DNA of 64,000 nt from NCBI RefSeq assembly GCF_010093815.1, contig NW_022985552.1, positions 248,001-312,000 on the forward strand, given 5' to 3'. The notes under the pieces are model-generated. The model saw nothing but the letters and a program-made list of their open reading frames with translations. It did not search any database and was not told the origin of the DNA. The first letter of the stretch is position 1. Each line of letters starts with the position of its first letter. The position numbers and the translations under genes were made by a program. The DNA comes from Pseudovirgaria hyperparasitica (Eukaryota > Ascomycota > Dothideomycetes > Acrospermales > Acrospermaceae). Below, piece after piece: positions 10,991-23,262 of this stretch.

Positions 10991-12199
10991 GATATCAGAT
11001 ATTTTTGGAGGGAAGAACCTCATAGACGAGCATTAATCGTGCCTTCATCGTACCCAATGTCATGCGCCGAGAAGGGATCGTGCGAGTTGTACGGCGCTTA
11101 TAATACCACCCCGGAATTTGGGGCTATTAGAATGGCTCAGCTAATTCTAGGCAGGCTATGGCAACTGATGCTTCGGAAATGAAATGGCTTAGCGGCTTCG
11201 ATAAGGAATTACGAGACTGGACCTAAGTTACTTGACTAACGCTAAGATTACAAATGAATCGTGTGGTCGAGGTTCACAATGCCTAATACGTCGTTCTAGC
11301 AGGTCTCTAGTTGTCAGCTAACCATTCATGAGTTCTGGTTATACTCGCCCTCCTTGCCATCGCTGCTAGAAGAGGGTAGAGTAATTAGTCATATTTCTAA
11401 AAAAAAAAATAATAGAATTAAGCCTAGTAAAGGCTTAACACAGATAATATAGAATAAATTATATATAGAAAAATAATAGATTCAAGAATATAGTAGAGCT
11501 ATATAGATTATAATCTATAAAAGTTAAAAGAAGTTATATTATCTAGAAGCTTAAGTCTATAAAGAGTTAAGTTAAGTATATAATACTAATAAGTAGTATA
11601 ATAGAGAGAGTAGTTCTTTCTATAGATATAAGTATCCAGAGAGATAGAAACCGTAGCTATAATAAGATAATGCTAGAGATTTGTAACACTGCGTTGATTG
11701 GATATAGAGACAAGTGAATTTAGGGAGAAAAGTGGACGAACCTGATAAGATGTTAGAAATGATACAGGGCGAGGGCTATTGTTTATATATCTATGCGTAG
11801 GTTTGGTCGCGTCTATTATTCAAGACGCCTCGCTGTGAGAGATGCTTGAGCGCGTCGAGCCACCCGCTAGGGCATGAATATTCGAAACATCTCCAGCACA
11901 AATAGGTATAGAGATATAAGACCTTAATTCAGATCTTTGGCTCCGCTCTTCGCTCTGTTTACATGACATGTGGATGGTAAGGGGCTGAAGTCGCCCGGGT
12001 CTCTTTCCGTGGCATTTCCTGGCGTGACGTAAGCTAAGATCCATCGTAATAGTTGAACCAAGCGCACTCCAATCCATTGTTTCCCATCCACCATCGCCTC
12101 CAATCATATAGGCCCACACGATATTCGACATGACAGCATCACGATTAACCCCGCCGAATCACACTCTAGAGAAGGACGACCCACGATCGACTCCGCAAA
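10991..12199. other. Intergenic region with AT-rich relic
   Basis: No gene is supported. The middle is an AT-rich block, annotated separately. A 103-codon minus-strand frame at 11820-12131 has no recognisable feature and was not accepted. Confidence 0.6.
11390..11680. repeat. AT-rich block, probable RIP relic
   Basis: Composition is nearly all A, T and sparse G on the plus strand, with many TA steps and stops in all frames. The edges are sharp. It resembles the block near 9300 in composition but I could not align the two by eye. Repeat-induced point mutation of an old repeat is the likely cause (inference). Confidence 0.5.
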
Positions 12200-13472
12200 A
12201 TGCAAACCCTCGAGATACTCGACTACGGCGACCCTGTAAACTCGAGCGATGAGGAAGAAGTCGACGACCTCGAGGAGAATGCCGAACCTCTCATACTATA
12301 CTTCCAGCCGCCCTTCTACTACCCAATCTGCATCGGCAACACCCTGGCCCAGAGATACCGCATCGAGCACAAACTCGGCCACGGCGGCTTCTCGACCGTG
12401 TGGATGGCGCACGACGTCCTGACAAACACGGACGTCGCCCTCAAGATCACGACGCTCGCCAGAGACGAGATCGATCGTGAAGGAAATATGCATGATGAGA
12501 TCCGCCGGCGTGTCCAGGACACGTCTAATCTCCTCCTCGCTCATCAAGATGCCTCGTTCTCGCTCCCGAGCTCCCCTGGCGGCGATGGATTTCATCGAGT
12601 TTACGTGTTTCCCCTGCGTGGGCCAAGTCTGCATTCTTGCTTCGCTGTCATGTCTATGGCTGAGCGCATGGCTGCCGCGAAACAGCTGCTCGAAGCCCTA
12701 AAACGCCTTCACGACGCTGGTATCGTGCATCGAGGTCCGCCTTCCCCTGTGTTCACCAGAATCTACCCCCGCGCTCACCACACTCCCAGATCTCAACGAC
12801 AAAAACGTCCTATGCGGCATCACACCCCTCGACACCCTCCCCACCACAACAAAATACACCCTCCTCACCCGGCCTAAAAAGATCCGCCTGCGAACCCCGT
12901 CAGGCCTCCTCGGCAACCTCGTCCGTCCCGTCATCGTCCCGCCCACCCACATCAACACCCGCTCAATCTCCCTCTGCGACTTCGGCCTCGCTGCCACAAC
13001 CCCTGTGTCCAGCTCCACCCCCCAAGGCCCCGGCGCGTGGTGCGCGCCCGAACGCCTGCACGGCTACGCTGCTACCCGCGCCAGCGACATGTGGAGCTAC
13101 ACCTGCATTCTCGCGAAGCTGTATATTGGGGAACTACCGTGGTCTATCTACGGCGAGGCGCCGCGCGGGTTTGTGCGTGCGCTGGGGCCGCTGCCGGGGG
13201 AGTGGGCGGGGAGGTATTGGAGGCCTGGGTGGGAGGCGGCGAAGTGGTATGATGCCGCGTTGCTGCGGCCGGAGGTGGAGCCGGAGGCTATGTTGGGGGC
13301 GGTGCTGGCGAGGGCGAGGGGGGATGTTGAAGAGGAGAAGGAGGAGGAGGAGGAGAGGAGGCGGGTTGTGGAGCGGGTGTTGCGGAGGGGGTTTTGTTAT
13401 GATGCTGCGCGGCGGATTACGGCGGCGGAGTTGCTGGGGGATGGGGAGTTTTGGGGGGTGTTTGGGCTGTGA
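12200..13472 (+). CDS. Small SRPK-like Ser/Thr protein kinase
   Basis: Two exons, 12200-12734 and 12790-13472, encode 405 aa. The glycine loop LGHGGFSTVW (about 60-69), the VALK lysine Lys82, the catalytic loop HRDLNDKN (Asp179, Asn184; the aspartate codon is rebuilt by splicing), DFG (Asp242) and an APE motif (CAPERL) are all present, so the kinase looks active. Fold and motifs resemble SR-protein kinases. It lacks the long SRPK spacer, as do the many short SRPK-like kinases found in lineage-specific parts of fungal genomes. A Glu-rich insert lies near the C-terminus. Third codon bases switch from C to G at about 13120. Function is unknown. Confidence 0.85.
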
Positions 13473-14399
13473 TTGGTTGTGTTGTTGGTATATTATTAGC
13501 ATGTAGGACTAGGAGTCTTGTTCTAGTATATCAGACCAGCTAACCCTCTATACTCTACAGCAATGAGAAAGAAAAGGTCTAATATCTCTATATATATAAG
13601 CGCTCCTACTATAGTAGATGGATGTCTTAGGTTACCCCCCCCCGAAAAAAAAAATCCCTTAACTAACCTAAATCAAGCGTAGATACACGTATATAATATA
13701 ATATAACATGGCATAATCGAGCGCTAAACATACCTATATAGTAGAGTAAAAACACTCTACTACTAAGAAGAAGAAGAAGAGAAAGGGAGAGAGAGAGAAA
13801 GGGAGAGAGAGAGAAAGGGAGAGAGAGAGAAAGGGAGAGAGAGAGAAAGGGAGAGAGAGAGAAAGGGAGAGANNNNNNNNNNAGAGAAAGGGAGAGAGAG
13901 AGAAAGGGAGAGAGAGAGAAAGGGAGAGAGAGAGAAAGGGAGAGAGAGAGAAAGGGAGAGAGAGAGAAAGGGAGAGACTCCCAAAATATCTATATCATCC
14001 CACCACCTAAGCCTCTCTCTCCCTCCCGCTCCAACGCTCCAACAATATATATATCCATAGAGCAAGTAGAGAAACAACGTACCAAGCAAGACCTTACTTA
14101 CCCTTCAATGACATCTTTTCTTTTACACGTATAACGTCTATAAAGTCCCATCCAAGTAGTATGTAACCATAAGACTACCTCTAGTGTAGTAGTATCACGT
14201 CTACATACAGACCACTCGATAGAGAGACGCAAGGGTTTTGTGTGGAGAAGGATGTATATAGTAGGGATTTCAAATATGTGGAATTGATAGACACATGGCC
14301 TTTCTATCTACTCCAGCCGAAGGACACTTCTATATCTAGTAGTAGGCACAGACCCGTATTCATTCTCCACCCCTTTACTCCTCCCCCTCCCCCTCTCCC
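13473..14399. other. Convergent intergenic region with tandem repeat and gap
   Basis: Between the kinase and GCD6 3' ends. It is AT-rich at 13500-13760 with a poly-C/poly-A run near 13637-13655, followed by a long purine repeat and a run of N. No gene is supported. Confidence 0.65.
13780..13977. repeat. 14-bp purine tandem repeat with assembly gap
   Basis: The unit AGAGAGAGAAAGGG is repeated about 13 times in nearly perfect register on both sides of ten N bases (13873-13882). A 10-N run is usually a placeholder, so the true array length is unknown. Confidence 0.95.
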
Positions 14400-16758
14400 T
14401 CACTCATCCCCCTCACTCCCCCCCTCCCCCTCCCCCTCATCCTCACTCCCACTCTCCTCCCCCTCACTACTCTCCTCCCGCAAAAACTCCACCAGCGCCC
14501 CCGTCTTCGCCCGCACCCGCACCAACCCCTCACTCGCCACCGCGCGCGCATCCTCCCACCACTGCTCCACGCCCTCGGGCTCGACAACATCCATCTCGAC
14601 GAGCTTCGTCGCCGCGCGGACGAGAATGGCCTCGCCCTGGTCGCGATGCACGAGGTCGGCCTGGAGCAGGAGGAGGAAGTCTACCTGGTCGGGCCGGTCC
14701 GTCTGGCCGCGGTCGAACATGGTGCGGGCGAGGACTTGTTTCTGGGTGCCGAAGACGGCGTCGACTGCGTCTTTGACGGAGGACGGGGGAGTTGTTGTTG
14801 TTGTGGTGGTGTTTGTTGTGGATGTGGATGTGGATGTGGTGGTGTTAGGGCCGGAAACGAGCTGCGCAACGCGCTTTGCAAAGGCGGTTGCGACGGCGCG
14901 GCGGACTTGGTGCTCTGAGGCGTTTGTCGTCATGCGCAGGGCGGTGAGCTCGAGGTTGATGTTTGCGGACTCGTGGCCGCGCTCGAGCGAGTCGAGGATG
15001 CTGGACGTGGCGTCGTGGTCGAAGTTTGCGGCGTGCTGGGAGGACTGCGAGTCGAGGGAGCCGACGGAGAGGAAGGAGGAGCCGGCGGAGCGGGAGCGCG
15101 ACGGGCCGGTGATGTGGTCGTGGTCGTGGTCGAGGGCGAGGTCCACATCGTCGTCGTCGTCGGAGTTGAGTGTGGAGATTGAGGCTGTGGATAGGGAGAG
15201 GGAGGACATGTTGTATACTGTTTGTGTTAGATTCTGTTGGTTTGGGGGGATTTGACGAACACGTACCGAGACCGCGCTCGTGGGAGATGAGGCCTGGCAC
15301 GACTTCTTCTTCTTCGTCTTCGTCCTCGTCGATCAATTCGAAGCCGTCACCGCCTTCGCCGACGACGGCAGCGTCGGCGTGGCCCTTTTCAATGTCCTCG
15401 CCTTCTTTCCGGCGACGCTTGGCGCGGGTGAGTCGGCTTGTGCCTTTCACCTTGACGCCGTCTGCGATGCGCACACCGTAGGAGATGAGCGCACCAGGCT
15501 CAACCACACATTTCCTCCCAATCACCACCTCGTCCGCGAGGATGGCCTTCTTGACCACAGAGCCGTCGGAGACGGTGGCGGAATTCCAGATATACGCGCC
15601 GTCAATAACCACGTTCTTGCCAATCTGGACGTCTCGGCCTATTATGCTGTTGGAGATGACCGAGCCCTCTGCTATGCTCGAGCCACGTCCGATGACGGTG
15701 TTCTTATCAATCTTGCAGGACCGCGCGAGGATGATGTTCTTTTCCAGGTAGATGTTGCCCCACTGCAGCGTGTACGACTGTCCGCCTACCAGGTTCGTGT
15801 CCGGGCACAAGGGATAGGCCCATCGCGAGACAATGTCCTTGCTGATGGAGTCGTACGTGTGCAGGTTCCGCACACGGGCGGCATAATTCTTCGACACGAT
15901 GTGCGTATGTGTCGTCTTCCCATTGAGCTCGTAGTCCTTTAGCACACTGTGCAGGAAGCCCTTGCGCGGCGCCTGGAAGTCGAAATTGTCGCTCCAGAGC
16001 GCCAGCACGTCCGGCGTGCAGATGTCTATCCCGCAATCAATCAGATCCTGCCGTATCTCCAACTCTTGATGGTCCGACAGCAGCCACTCATCGATGGAGA
16101 CGGCGCTCTTCTGTTCCCGGTTCGGCATCTGCTCGAAATGAAGACATCGCTCTTTCCGTGGGTCGATGACGAATATCGGCGACGTGCCTTGTGCCTTTGT
16201 CCTGTGCTTGTTGCCCGCCTCCCGTAGCACCATCGTCATGATGGCGTTTCTGTCCTTTGCGCGCCGCGCTCGGTGTTGTGCCAGTGCTGTCTCGAGCGGG
16301 AGATTGCTGACGACGTCGCCGTAAACAACGAGAAAGTCGCCGTTGAGGATTGCGCGGTTGTCGAGGTCGCGCATGGCGTCGCCTATGGAGCTTGACGCGG
16401 ACCGCAGGATCTCGACGTTTCTGAACGGCGACGTCCTGGAAACCCATTTCGACTTCTTCACATATTCCTCCAGCTGATCCGTGTGCGCACCACAATACAC
16501 GTACACTTCCTCGACGCCGGCATTCGCGAGGAATTCAAATGTGTACTCGATGAGCGGGGTGTTGGCGAGAGGCAGCAAGCACTAGATTGAAAATTAGTTG
16601 GCGATGAACACGACTATAGAATAACTAGAAAGTCTTACCCTCGGCCGCTCGAGAGTGAAGGGACTGAATCTCGTCTCGAACGGGTCGGCCAGTATCAGGG
16701 CCTGCAGCGGATCCTCGGCGCCCTCGTCCTGCTTCGACGTCTTTGGTTTCGGGGCCAT
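14400..16758 (-). CDS. GCD6: Translation initiation factor eIF2B epsilon subunit
   Basis: Three minus-strand exons, 16758-16639, 16581-15267 and 15217-14400, encode 750 aa. The N-terminus is MAPKPKTSKQDEGAEDPLQA. A nucleotidyltransferase-like domain follows (LPLANTPLIEYT, VVYGDVVSN), then left-handed beta-helix hexapeptide repeats (NTVIGRGSSI, SIIGRDVQIG), an acidic linker, and a C-terminal W2/eIF5C domain with a Trp pair (QWWED) and an acidic tail. Epsilon is the catalytic subunit of eIF2B, the exchange factor that recharges eIF2 with GTP and is inhibited by phosphorylated eIF2-alpha. A Thr-rich stretch lies within the W2-side linker. Third bases switch from C to G near 14600. Confidence 0.95.
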
Positions 16759-17761
16759 GGCGCGGCGGAGGAGTTGCCGACTTTGTAGCTGTCTGCTTAA
16801 GCGTGTGAGGAATGTGACGAGTGTGTTCAGGAAATGGTTGAGCCAGTCACATAAAGTTGAAGTTGAGGTTGAAGTTGAAGTCTAATTGTTCAAGAAAAGA
16901 AAATCCGGCCAGTAGCGTGGTGTCAAGGATGAGGCAAGGTCAAGAAGGGCGGGGTTTTGGAGAGGGAGGGAGGGGGGGGGGGGGGGGAGTCAGGGCATGG
17001 GAGTCATGACATGGATTGGCTCTCATTATGCACAGGGCGCTGTCTGGAATCTGTCTGGATAACCGTTATTCTGCAGGGAACAAATGAATGGCATTCAATA
17101 TTAGCCTTTTGTTTGTCCGCCCTATTCCTGTTCCTGTCCCTGTTCCTGTTCCTTGGGCCCAGAATCCCATCATCGACCTTCTAGACTGACACCCAAGCCA
17201 AATCACAACCAGGGATGCACAACCCAGGCGGATCGACTGGGATCGACTGGGATCGATAGTCGATAGTCCTTAATAGCATGACCACCTAATCTCTGCGCCC
17301 TATATAGTCCTCTTCCCCAGCCTTTTGTCTCGCTGTCGCATCATGCTCACGAGAAGGAACACGACCAAAACAATTTTTTTTTATATATTAACCTTTTCGG
17401 TCCTTGTTAATCGTTTATTCTTCAAACAATCACGCGTTGGCAGTGTTGCGCGTGGTGTTGACTGTCTGCCAGCTCTCAAAAACGTTTCTTGTAGGGCCCT
17501 TCGTCTTGCAAAGGGCCAGAACTGCGACATTGTCGCAGTGGGTATCAATCCATTGCCCTCTAAACGCCTGCCCAATTCACTTCATGCATTAGGCTCAAAT
17601 CAGAGATGGCCGCCAACCCTTTTCGCCGTCATCACAACAAACTGTCTCTCTAGCAGGTCTCCTCGGTTCTCGGCGGCTCGGCGCTTGCCCATATATTCTT
17701 CTTCGTTGTTCATTATACATTTGCAATACGATCGGTCTGATCATATGGGAAAATCTTCAGG
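16759..17761. other. Intergenic region between GCD6 and SKN7
   Basis: Holds the GCD6 promoter and the SKN7 3' UTR. It carries a GAAGTT-type repeat (16855-16881), a poly-G run (about 16973-16987), CTGTTCC repeats (17125-17155) and three GATCGACTGG-like units (17229-17258). No gene is seen. Confidence 0.6.
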
Positions 17762-19935
17762 TCACCTTGGTCGGCCCATAGGATTCATCTGTGGTGGCAT
17801 CGAATTGTACATCTGCTGCCTCTTCGCATCATTCATATCTGGACCACCCGATATGTCCGAAATTTGTCGTCTATGAGACTGATTGGGCTGCTGTTGGCCC
17901 ATTGGTGGTCCCCGTTGGCCACCCATGGGCAGCTGTGATGCATTCCCATACATCGCGCCATAGGGCCCAGGAAGACCCTGCACATTGGCGTAGTCCTCTT
18001 GGACACTGCTCCCCACGGGCGATACACCAGTCAGCTGGTTCGGCGAATTCCAATTGCTGACAGTCGCCGGCGATTTGGATGGCGATTCTTCTTCTTTCAG
18101 CGATTGTCTGGCAGACGTATGTGCCAGAGCCTGGATGGGGTGGCCGATGGGATCCATGTTTGCCGACTTTTTAAGATGCGCGAGGTGCTTCTCGAGGATT
18201 CCAAGCAAGCCTTCCTTGGTGAAGGGTTTCGGCAGCACATCATTCATGCCTGGAGATTGTCAGTTCTGCGACTATGGGATAGATGACAGGACAGAAGAAG
18301 ACTTACCGTGCTGGAAATACATTGAGATATCATCGCTGCGGATATTCGACGTCATCGCAACAATTGGAGTCGGGTCAAACTGGCGAATAAGGTGACAAGC
18401 CGAGACACCGTCAAGATTCGGCATGATGATATCCATCAGAATAAGATCGTACTTCTGTCCGCTATTCATCTTGTTGACTGCCTCGAGACCATCCAGCGCA
18501 CAGTCGATGTTACATTGGAAGGCGTGAAGGAACTTGCCGCCAATACGGCGACACGTCGGATCGTCCTCGACCAGGAGGATCTGTGGGGGACGGACCCAGC
18601 CCGGGTCAATATGCGTGCTCTTCTTCCGCATGTCCGAGGCCTGTGCAACTTGAGGAGCAGCAGCTTGTTCAGGGGCCTTTGCGGGCATTGGGTATGGAAT
18701 GTTGTGGATGTGATCGCCAAACATTGGGTCGATACCGTTGGAAGCGCCTACAGGATATACAAGATGGTCAATGTCGTTACGAGTAGAGCTGGTCGAGCTG
18801 GCCGAATTTGGCGGACCACCCCTGCTGGATGGTCGACCGTTACGGAGGTAGTCTGGCGGTGGGGTCGTGAGAGTGCCGTTCATCCTCATGGAGATTTCAT
18901 TCATGTGCTCTAGATTGCGTGGGTTCAGCATGGCATCCGCATTCGTCTCACTGAGCAGTTTCGAGGCATGCTGCAGCGGAGAAGCAGGCATATCCTCCTC
19001 GAGCGGATCTTGTGGTTGTGGCTGTTGTCCCATGGCGCCGTTCTGCATGGTGCCACTCTGGGCAAATGGGTTGCCGACTCGACTGTCGCGACGCCTCTGA
19101 GCATCTACAGAGTTCAAAAAGACCATGACATTCTGCATGACATGTTCGTGGTTCACGACCGTCTTCTGCAAGCCGATCAACTCCTGCAGAAGCATTGAAT
19201 GGTGAATGCGCAGCTCCTCGTACTGGCCCTGCATCTGCTGCAGTTGCTGCTGGGTAGCGACGAGCTGGGTGTTGACCAGATCCATCTGTTGCGTGGGTAT
19301 CAACATGTCCTCGGGATTTGCATTCGGCTTTCGCGGGGCGGGAGCTTTCCTTCGGATGTTGTCCAGGGCATCCTTGTTGTTCATCTTGAAGTCGGGATGC
19401 TTGAACTCCCACGCCTACCACAAAAAACGTCAGAGTGTGTTCTCTCGTCACGCTGCGCAAAACAAGCACTTACACCAGCACCATATGGAGATTGGCCATT
19501 TTCTTCATTGTTATGACGGACTTTGTGGAAATCGTACTTGTTGAGCTGGCGTACAAAACTCGCAAAGTTGCTGTGCTTGAAGTGCTTTGGTAGGATGTGC
19601 TTTGTAAACTTTTCGTTCTGTCGCGCACGAGTCAGTGACTGTGTGGCAGTGTGTGCCAGGCGGATAACAGGCAGGATGTACCTCGAGTACGACGAAGCTA
19701 TCGCCTTCGTTGCCCCACCGTACAACGGCCTCGTCTGTCTGGTTCTCCAACATTCTGCAGGAAGGTTATTACTGAGTCGGATTGTGATGGCTGTCAGACA
19801 CGAAGGCTTACTTGTATAGCTTGCGAACCTGCGGGGACGAAACATGTTAGCAATTGTCAATAGATAGGACAATAGCAGGCTCAGTCTTACAAAGTCGCTG
19901 GAGTTGTTGGCTCCAGAGGCGGCGGAATTGTCCAT
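17762..19935 (-). CDS. SKN7: Skn7-type HSF/response-regulator transcription factor
   Basis: Six exons: 19935-19891, 19828-19812, 19754-19682, 19617-19474, 19414-18307 and 18249-17762, encoding 624 aa. Exon 2 is a 17-nt micro-exon. Residues about 14-103 are a heat-shock-factor DNA-binding domain (FVRKLYKML, FASFVRQLNKYDFHKV). A Gln-rich coiled coil follows (about 135-185). A receiver domain begins near 380 with the acidic pair VEDD, phosphoacceptor Asp421 in LILMDIIMP, and a Lys in PKPF. The tail is Gln/Pro/Met-rich. Skn7 takes phosphate from the Sln1-Ypd1 relay and drives oxidative and cell-wall stress genes with Yap1. Confidence 0.95.
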
Positions 19936-22900
19936 GATCGGCTGTCGGGCGAGTGGTTGAGCTAGCTCTCAGCAGCAAGGGAGGGGGGTGCAAGCTGCGG
20001 TGGTAAGAAGCTCAACGGACAAGCAAGGCCGACGCGATCGAGGACGAAGAGTCGCAATCAACGAGTGATGATGGTCCGATGTATCTGTCCAGTCGCGCAA
20101 GGGAGTAGAACAGTAGTAGCAGCAGCACAGTAGTAGCAGTCGTGGATAAAGTGGAATTGAAGAAGACCGGGGGAGGAGAGGAGTAAGCGAAATCGACGAT
20201 GGAATGGGCCCAAGCTCGTATCGGACAGTTTGGGGAGCTTGGTAGCGACTCAGGATTGGGAAGCAGGGTTTGCTTATGGGGCCGACGGGAGTCTGGCAGA
20301 AGATACAAGATGTAGAGCGAGGGTGAAGAGCGATTGATGGTAGAGCGAACAGAGTATCAAAAGATGATGAAAATGATGATGAAGATGATGATGACGATGG
20401 CAATGACGACGATGCTGAAGACGAGCAGGCCTGGCAGTCTGTGATGGATGGATCTGGAGTGGATAAGAATAAAAGAACGGAGCCAGTCAAGAGTGGTCCA
20501 GAAGTCCAGGAGTCCAGGAGTCCAGAGACGAGAGAATGAATTGAGGGGGAAAGACAAGAGGGCACGACCAGGTACAAAAAGGACGAGGAAAGTGATATAG
20601 TGGTTGGTGGTGGTAGTAGTTGTCGTAGTCGTCGTCGTAGCAGTCGAAGTAGAGAGAGAGAGTCCGGCCGACGATGGACGATGGATGGATAGTGGGCAGG
20701 AGGATGAAAGAGTCGAAGAAGGAATCCCTGACTCTCTTCTTTTTTTTAATCCCGTTTCTTCTCACTCACTCGCTCTCTCTCTCTCACTCTTACACCCTCA
20801 CACTAATTTACTACACCCACACACTCTTTCTTGCCCGTGTTGCCGGCGGATCTGAGCCGTCGGGCGTCACTGGCGGTTGGTCAGAGCGGCCGGCAGCGCA
20901 CGAGGAGAGAGGGGGGTGAAAGGATTGTGATAGCGAGACCCAGCAGCCAGGACAGCAGCCAGTAGCCAGTAATTATCCAGTAGAGACACAGACACAGACA
21001 CAGACGCTGATGATTGTAGTCTCCACTAATTCACTGATTATTGTGCAGCTGCTGCAGCCAAAACAGATGCATCCACCCCAATTAAATGATCGTATGCGCC
21101 CCCTGTTTAGCTTCTTGAGCTTATTTAGCAGGTTTAGCGCGACCAGGGGGGGAGGAGAGCACCAGGTAGAGGTAGTAGTAGTAGAATTAGCAGCAGCAGC
21201 AGCCACGTCCCCGGGCAGAGACTGTGGACGTGGGAATTGTGGAGTTTGGGTGGAGTGGAGGAGAGATGTATATGCTGTGTAGGGATAGGGGTAGGTAGGT
21301 AGTTCGGAGTGTAGGAAGAAAAGTCGTGGGCTGGACGGCTAGCACCTGTCAGCAGCGACAACGACGGTGTGATTTCGAGCGTCGTGGCCTCGATAATAAT
21401 AAGAATAAAGAAGAATTACGCATCTCAGCTCGTCGGCGTGATGAATGCTTGTAAGAGCCTTGTCCTTCTATACCGCTGGAGACAGTCCTGGACTGAGTGT
21501 GGGAGGTATTTATACTTGTATCTCCTTCACATCGTGCAAAGCTAACCTGCCATACAACCACTCTTTCAACTCATGTCGTCAAAAAGATACATTTCACAAG
21601 GAACCATATACGGGCCTTGACGGACATGAGCCAGCAAAACTAATTACCCAGTAATAAAGGTGGTAGTCCTAGTGGTAGAATTGGGGAAGTGAACCAACGC
21701 ACTGTTCTTGGGACCAACCTTTTCTCTGTCTATACTAATTATCCAAACATGAGATAACGCTCCTCGATATTCCGAAACCTCATTAATCGTCACGGTGGCA
21801 GTGTGGCTGTAGCTTATCCTTCAGCTTCACATTCACAGCTCACTACTGCGGCCTGTGCCAGCGCTACTTACTCTCCTAGCCCACTCGGACTTTCCCATAC
21901 CCATCCACCCACGCATCCGATACCACTGTCGACGGGGCATTATTACCATCTTCATATCCTCTACCAGTGTCAGACATCTGGATGTGTGGCCTGGAAGTTA
22001 TCATAGATGTATGACTTGTTGACTGCCAAACTAATACCGTCCACTGCAGCTTATCCCGTTCACAGTCGGCTTCCAAATCGCTGTAATCAGCCAGCATCAA
22101 GTCTTCTTCTTCCCTTTTCCTTGCCTTTTCCATGCCATCGCATTCTTTTTTTTCCCTCTCCACTTCCATATTACTATGCAACGCCACATGTTTCCTTTGC
22201 CTCGGGAGTCCAAGTGCAGTGGCTGTGTTCGGAACTGGCTCATGTCCGGTAATTATTGGGCGTCCGCTGGTCCAGCCCCTACCCTGGACGCCCGCCGCAT
22301 ACTTCTTCGACACCACCACTTGCACGTCGGCGTCGCCGTCACAACTCATATCGTGGCTTGCCCGAAAACGTACATTCGGGCGCTGCGACGTACGAATGCG
22401 CTGTAGTATAAACGTTGGACCTTTCCCATCATGCCACTTCAGCTGCCATGGAGAGAGTAAGCACTGCACCTGGAATGGAATGGATCAGCTCCCATCAATA
22501 ATAGCAGAGCACACGACATACACCTTTCAACACTTTGTATATTCATACCATACCATAAAGTGAAGTGAGCACTGCTGGAGGTCTAGACCGTCCGGCCTGC
22601 AGAATTCTCACCTTCGCACCCCCGGCACGGCTTGTAGGGCTGTTATCCCGATCTGTCTCACTACTGCTTCATGCCTGTTCCCTGCGCAAATCTCGACATT
22701 TCCGATGCTGTCTGTACATATGTATCATGTAGTCGCTTCGATGCAGGAATGGGACGTCGGCTTTATGTTCGCCAGTAAATCCTATCTCGCTGCCAGTTGC
22801 GCTTCATCGTCTCGTGCCCTGCCTGTCACCGTAAACTCCGCCATACGAGCTATAAGCAATAAATACTCAACTGGATAAAACACGAGTATGGCCAGAAGGA

Positions 22901-23262
22901 CGACGCGCCAGGGGGAAGCACAGACTCGGAGACATCTCCTCGGCTCGTCTCGTCTCGTTTCGTCACGTAACCTTAGCGGAGTGATTGCGTATGTGTTTGC
23001 CAAAAGACTACTACTATAGTACAGTATACATGGATTAAGCATTCGCAGTGGCCTGAGCAAACCACGCCTCGGCCGAGTGGGCCCGACTGGAACATCCGAC
23101 CAAACTTGAAGCTTCCAACGTCAACCAACAACCTCTTCGCCTCTTCTGCTCTCGTGAGTCGTCAAGAACTGCTCCCCCACATCAATCCTACTACGCCCAT
23201 CTCTGCTTGTGGCTGTCGCTCTAACTCTTATCGTCTGTTTTGTCTTCATTCATCCTCACGTC
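19936..23262. other. Long gene-free region upstream of SKN7 and PRX5
   Basis: About 3.3 kb between two divergent genes. The part next to SKN7 (to about 21400) is rich in simple triplet-like repeats (GATGAT near 20360-20430, TGGTAGTAG near 20590-20660, CAGACA near 20985-21005), as often seen in long fungal leaders. The rest is unremarkable. Open frames exist but none has an ATG start with a convincing protein. Confidence 0.55.

Noticed and set aside
14242-15255. 337-codon plus-strand frame over the GCD6 3' end
   Set aside because: Antisense to the eIF2B-epsilon W2 region, Ser/Arg/Thr low complexity, no features of its own.
21876-22469. 197-codon minus-strand frame in the SKN7-PRX5 interval
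   Set aside because: It needs a GTG start, shows no domain or codon bias, and has no plausible splice partners.
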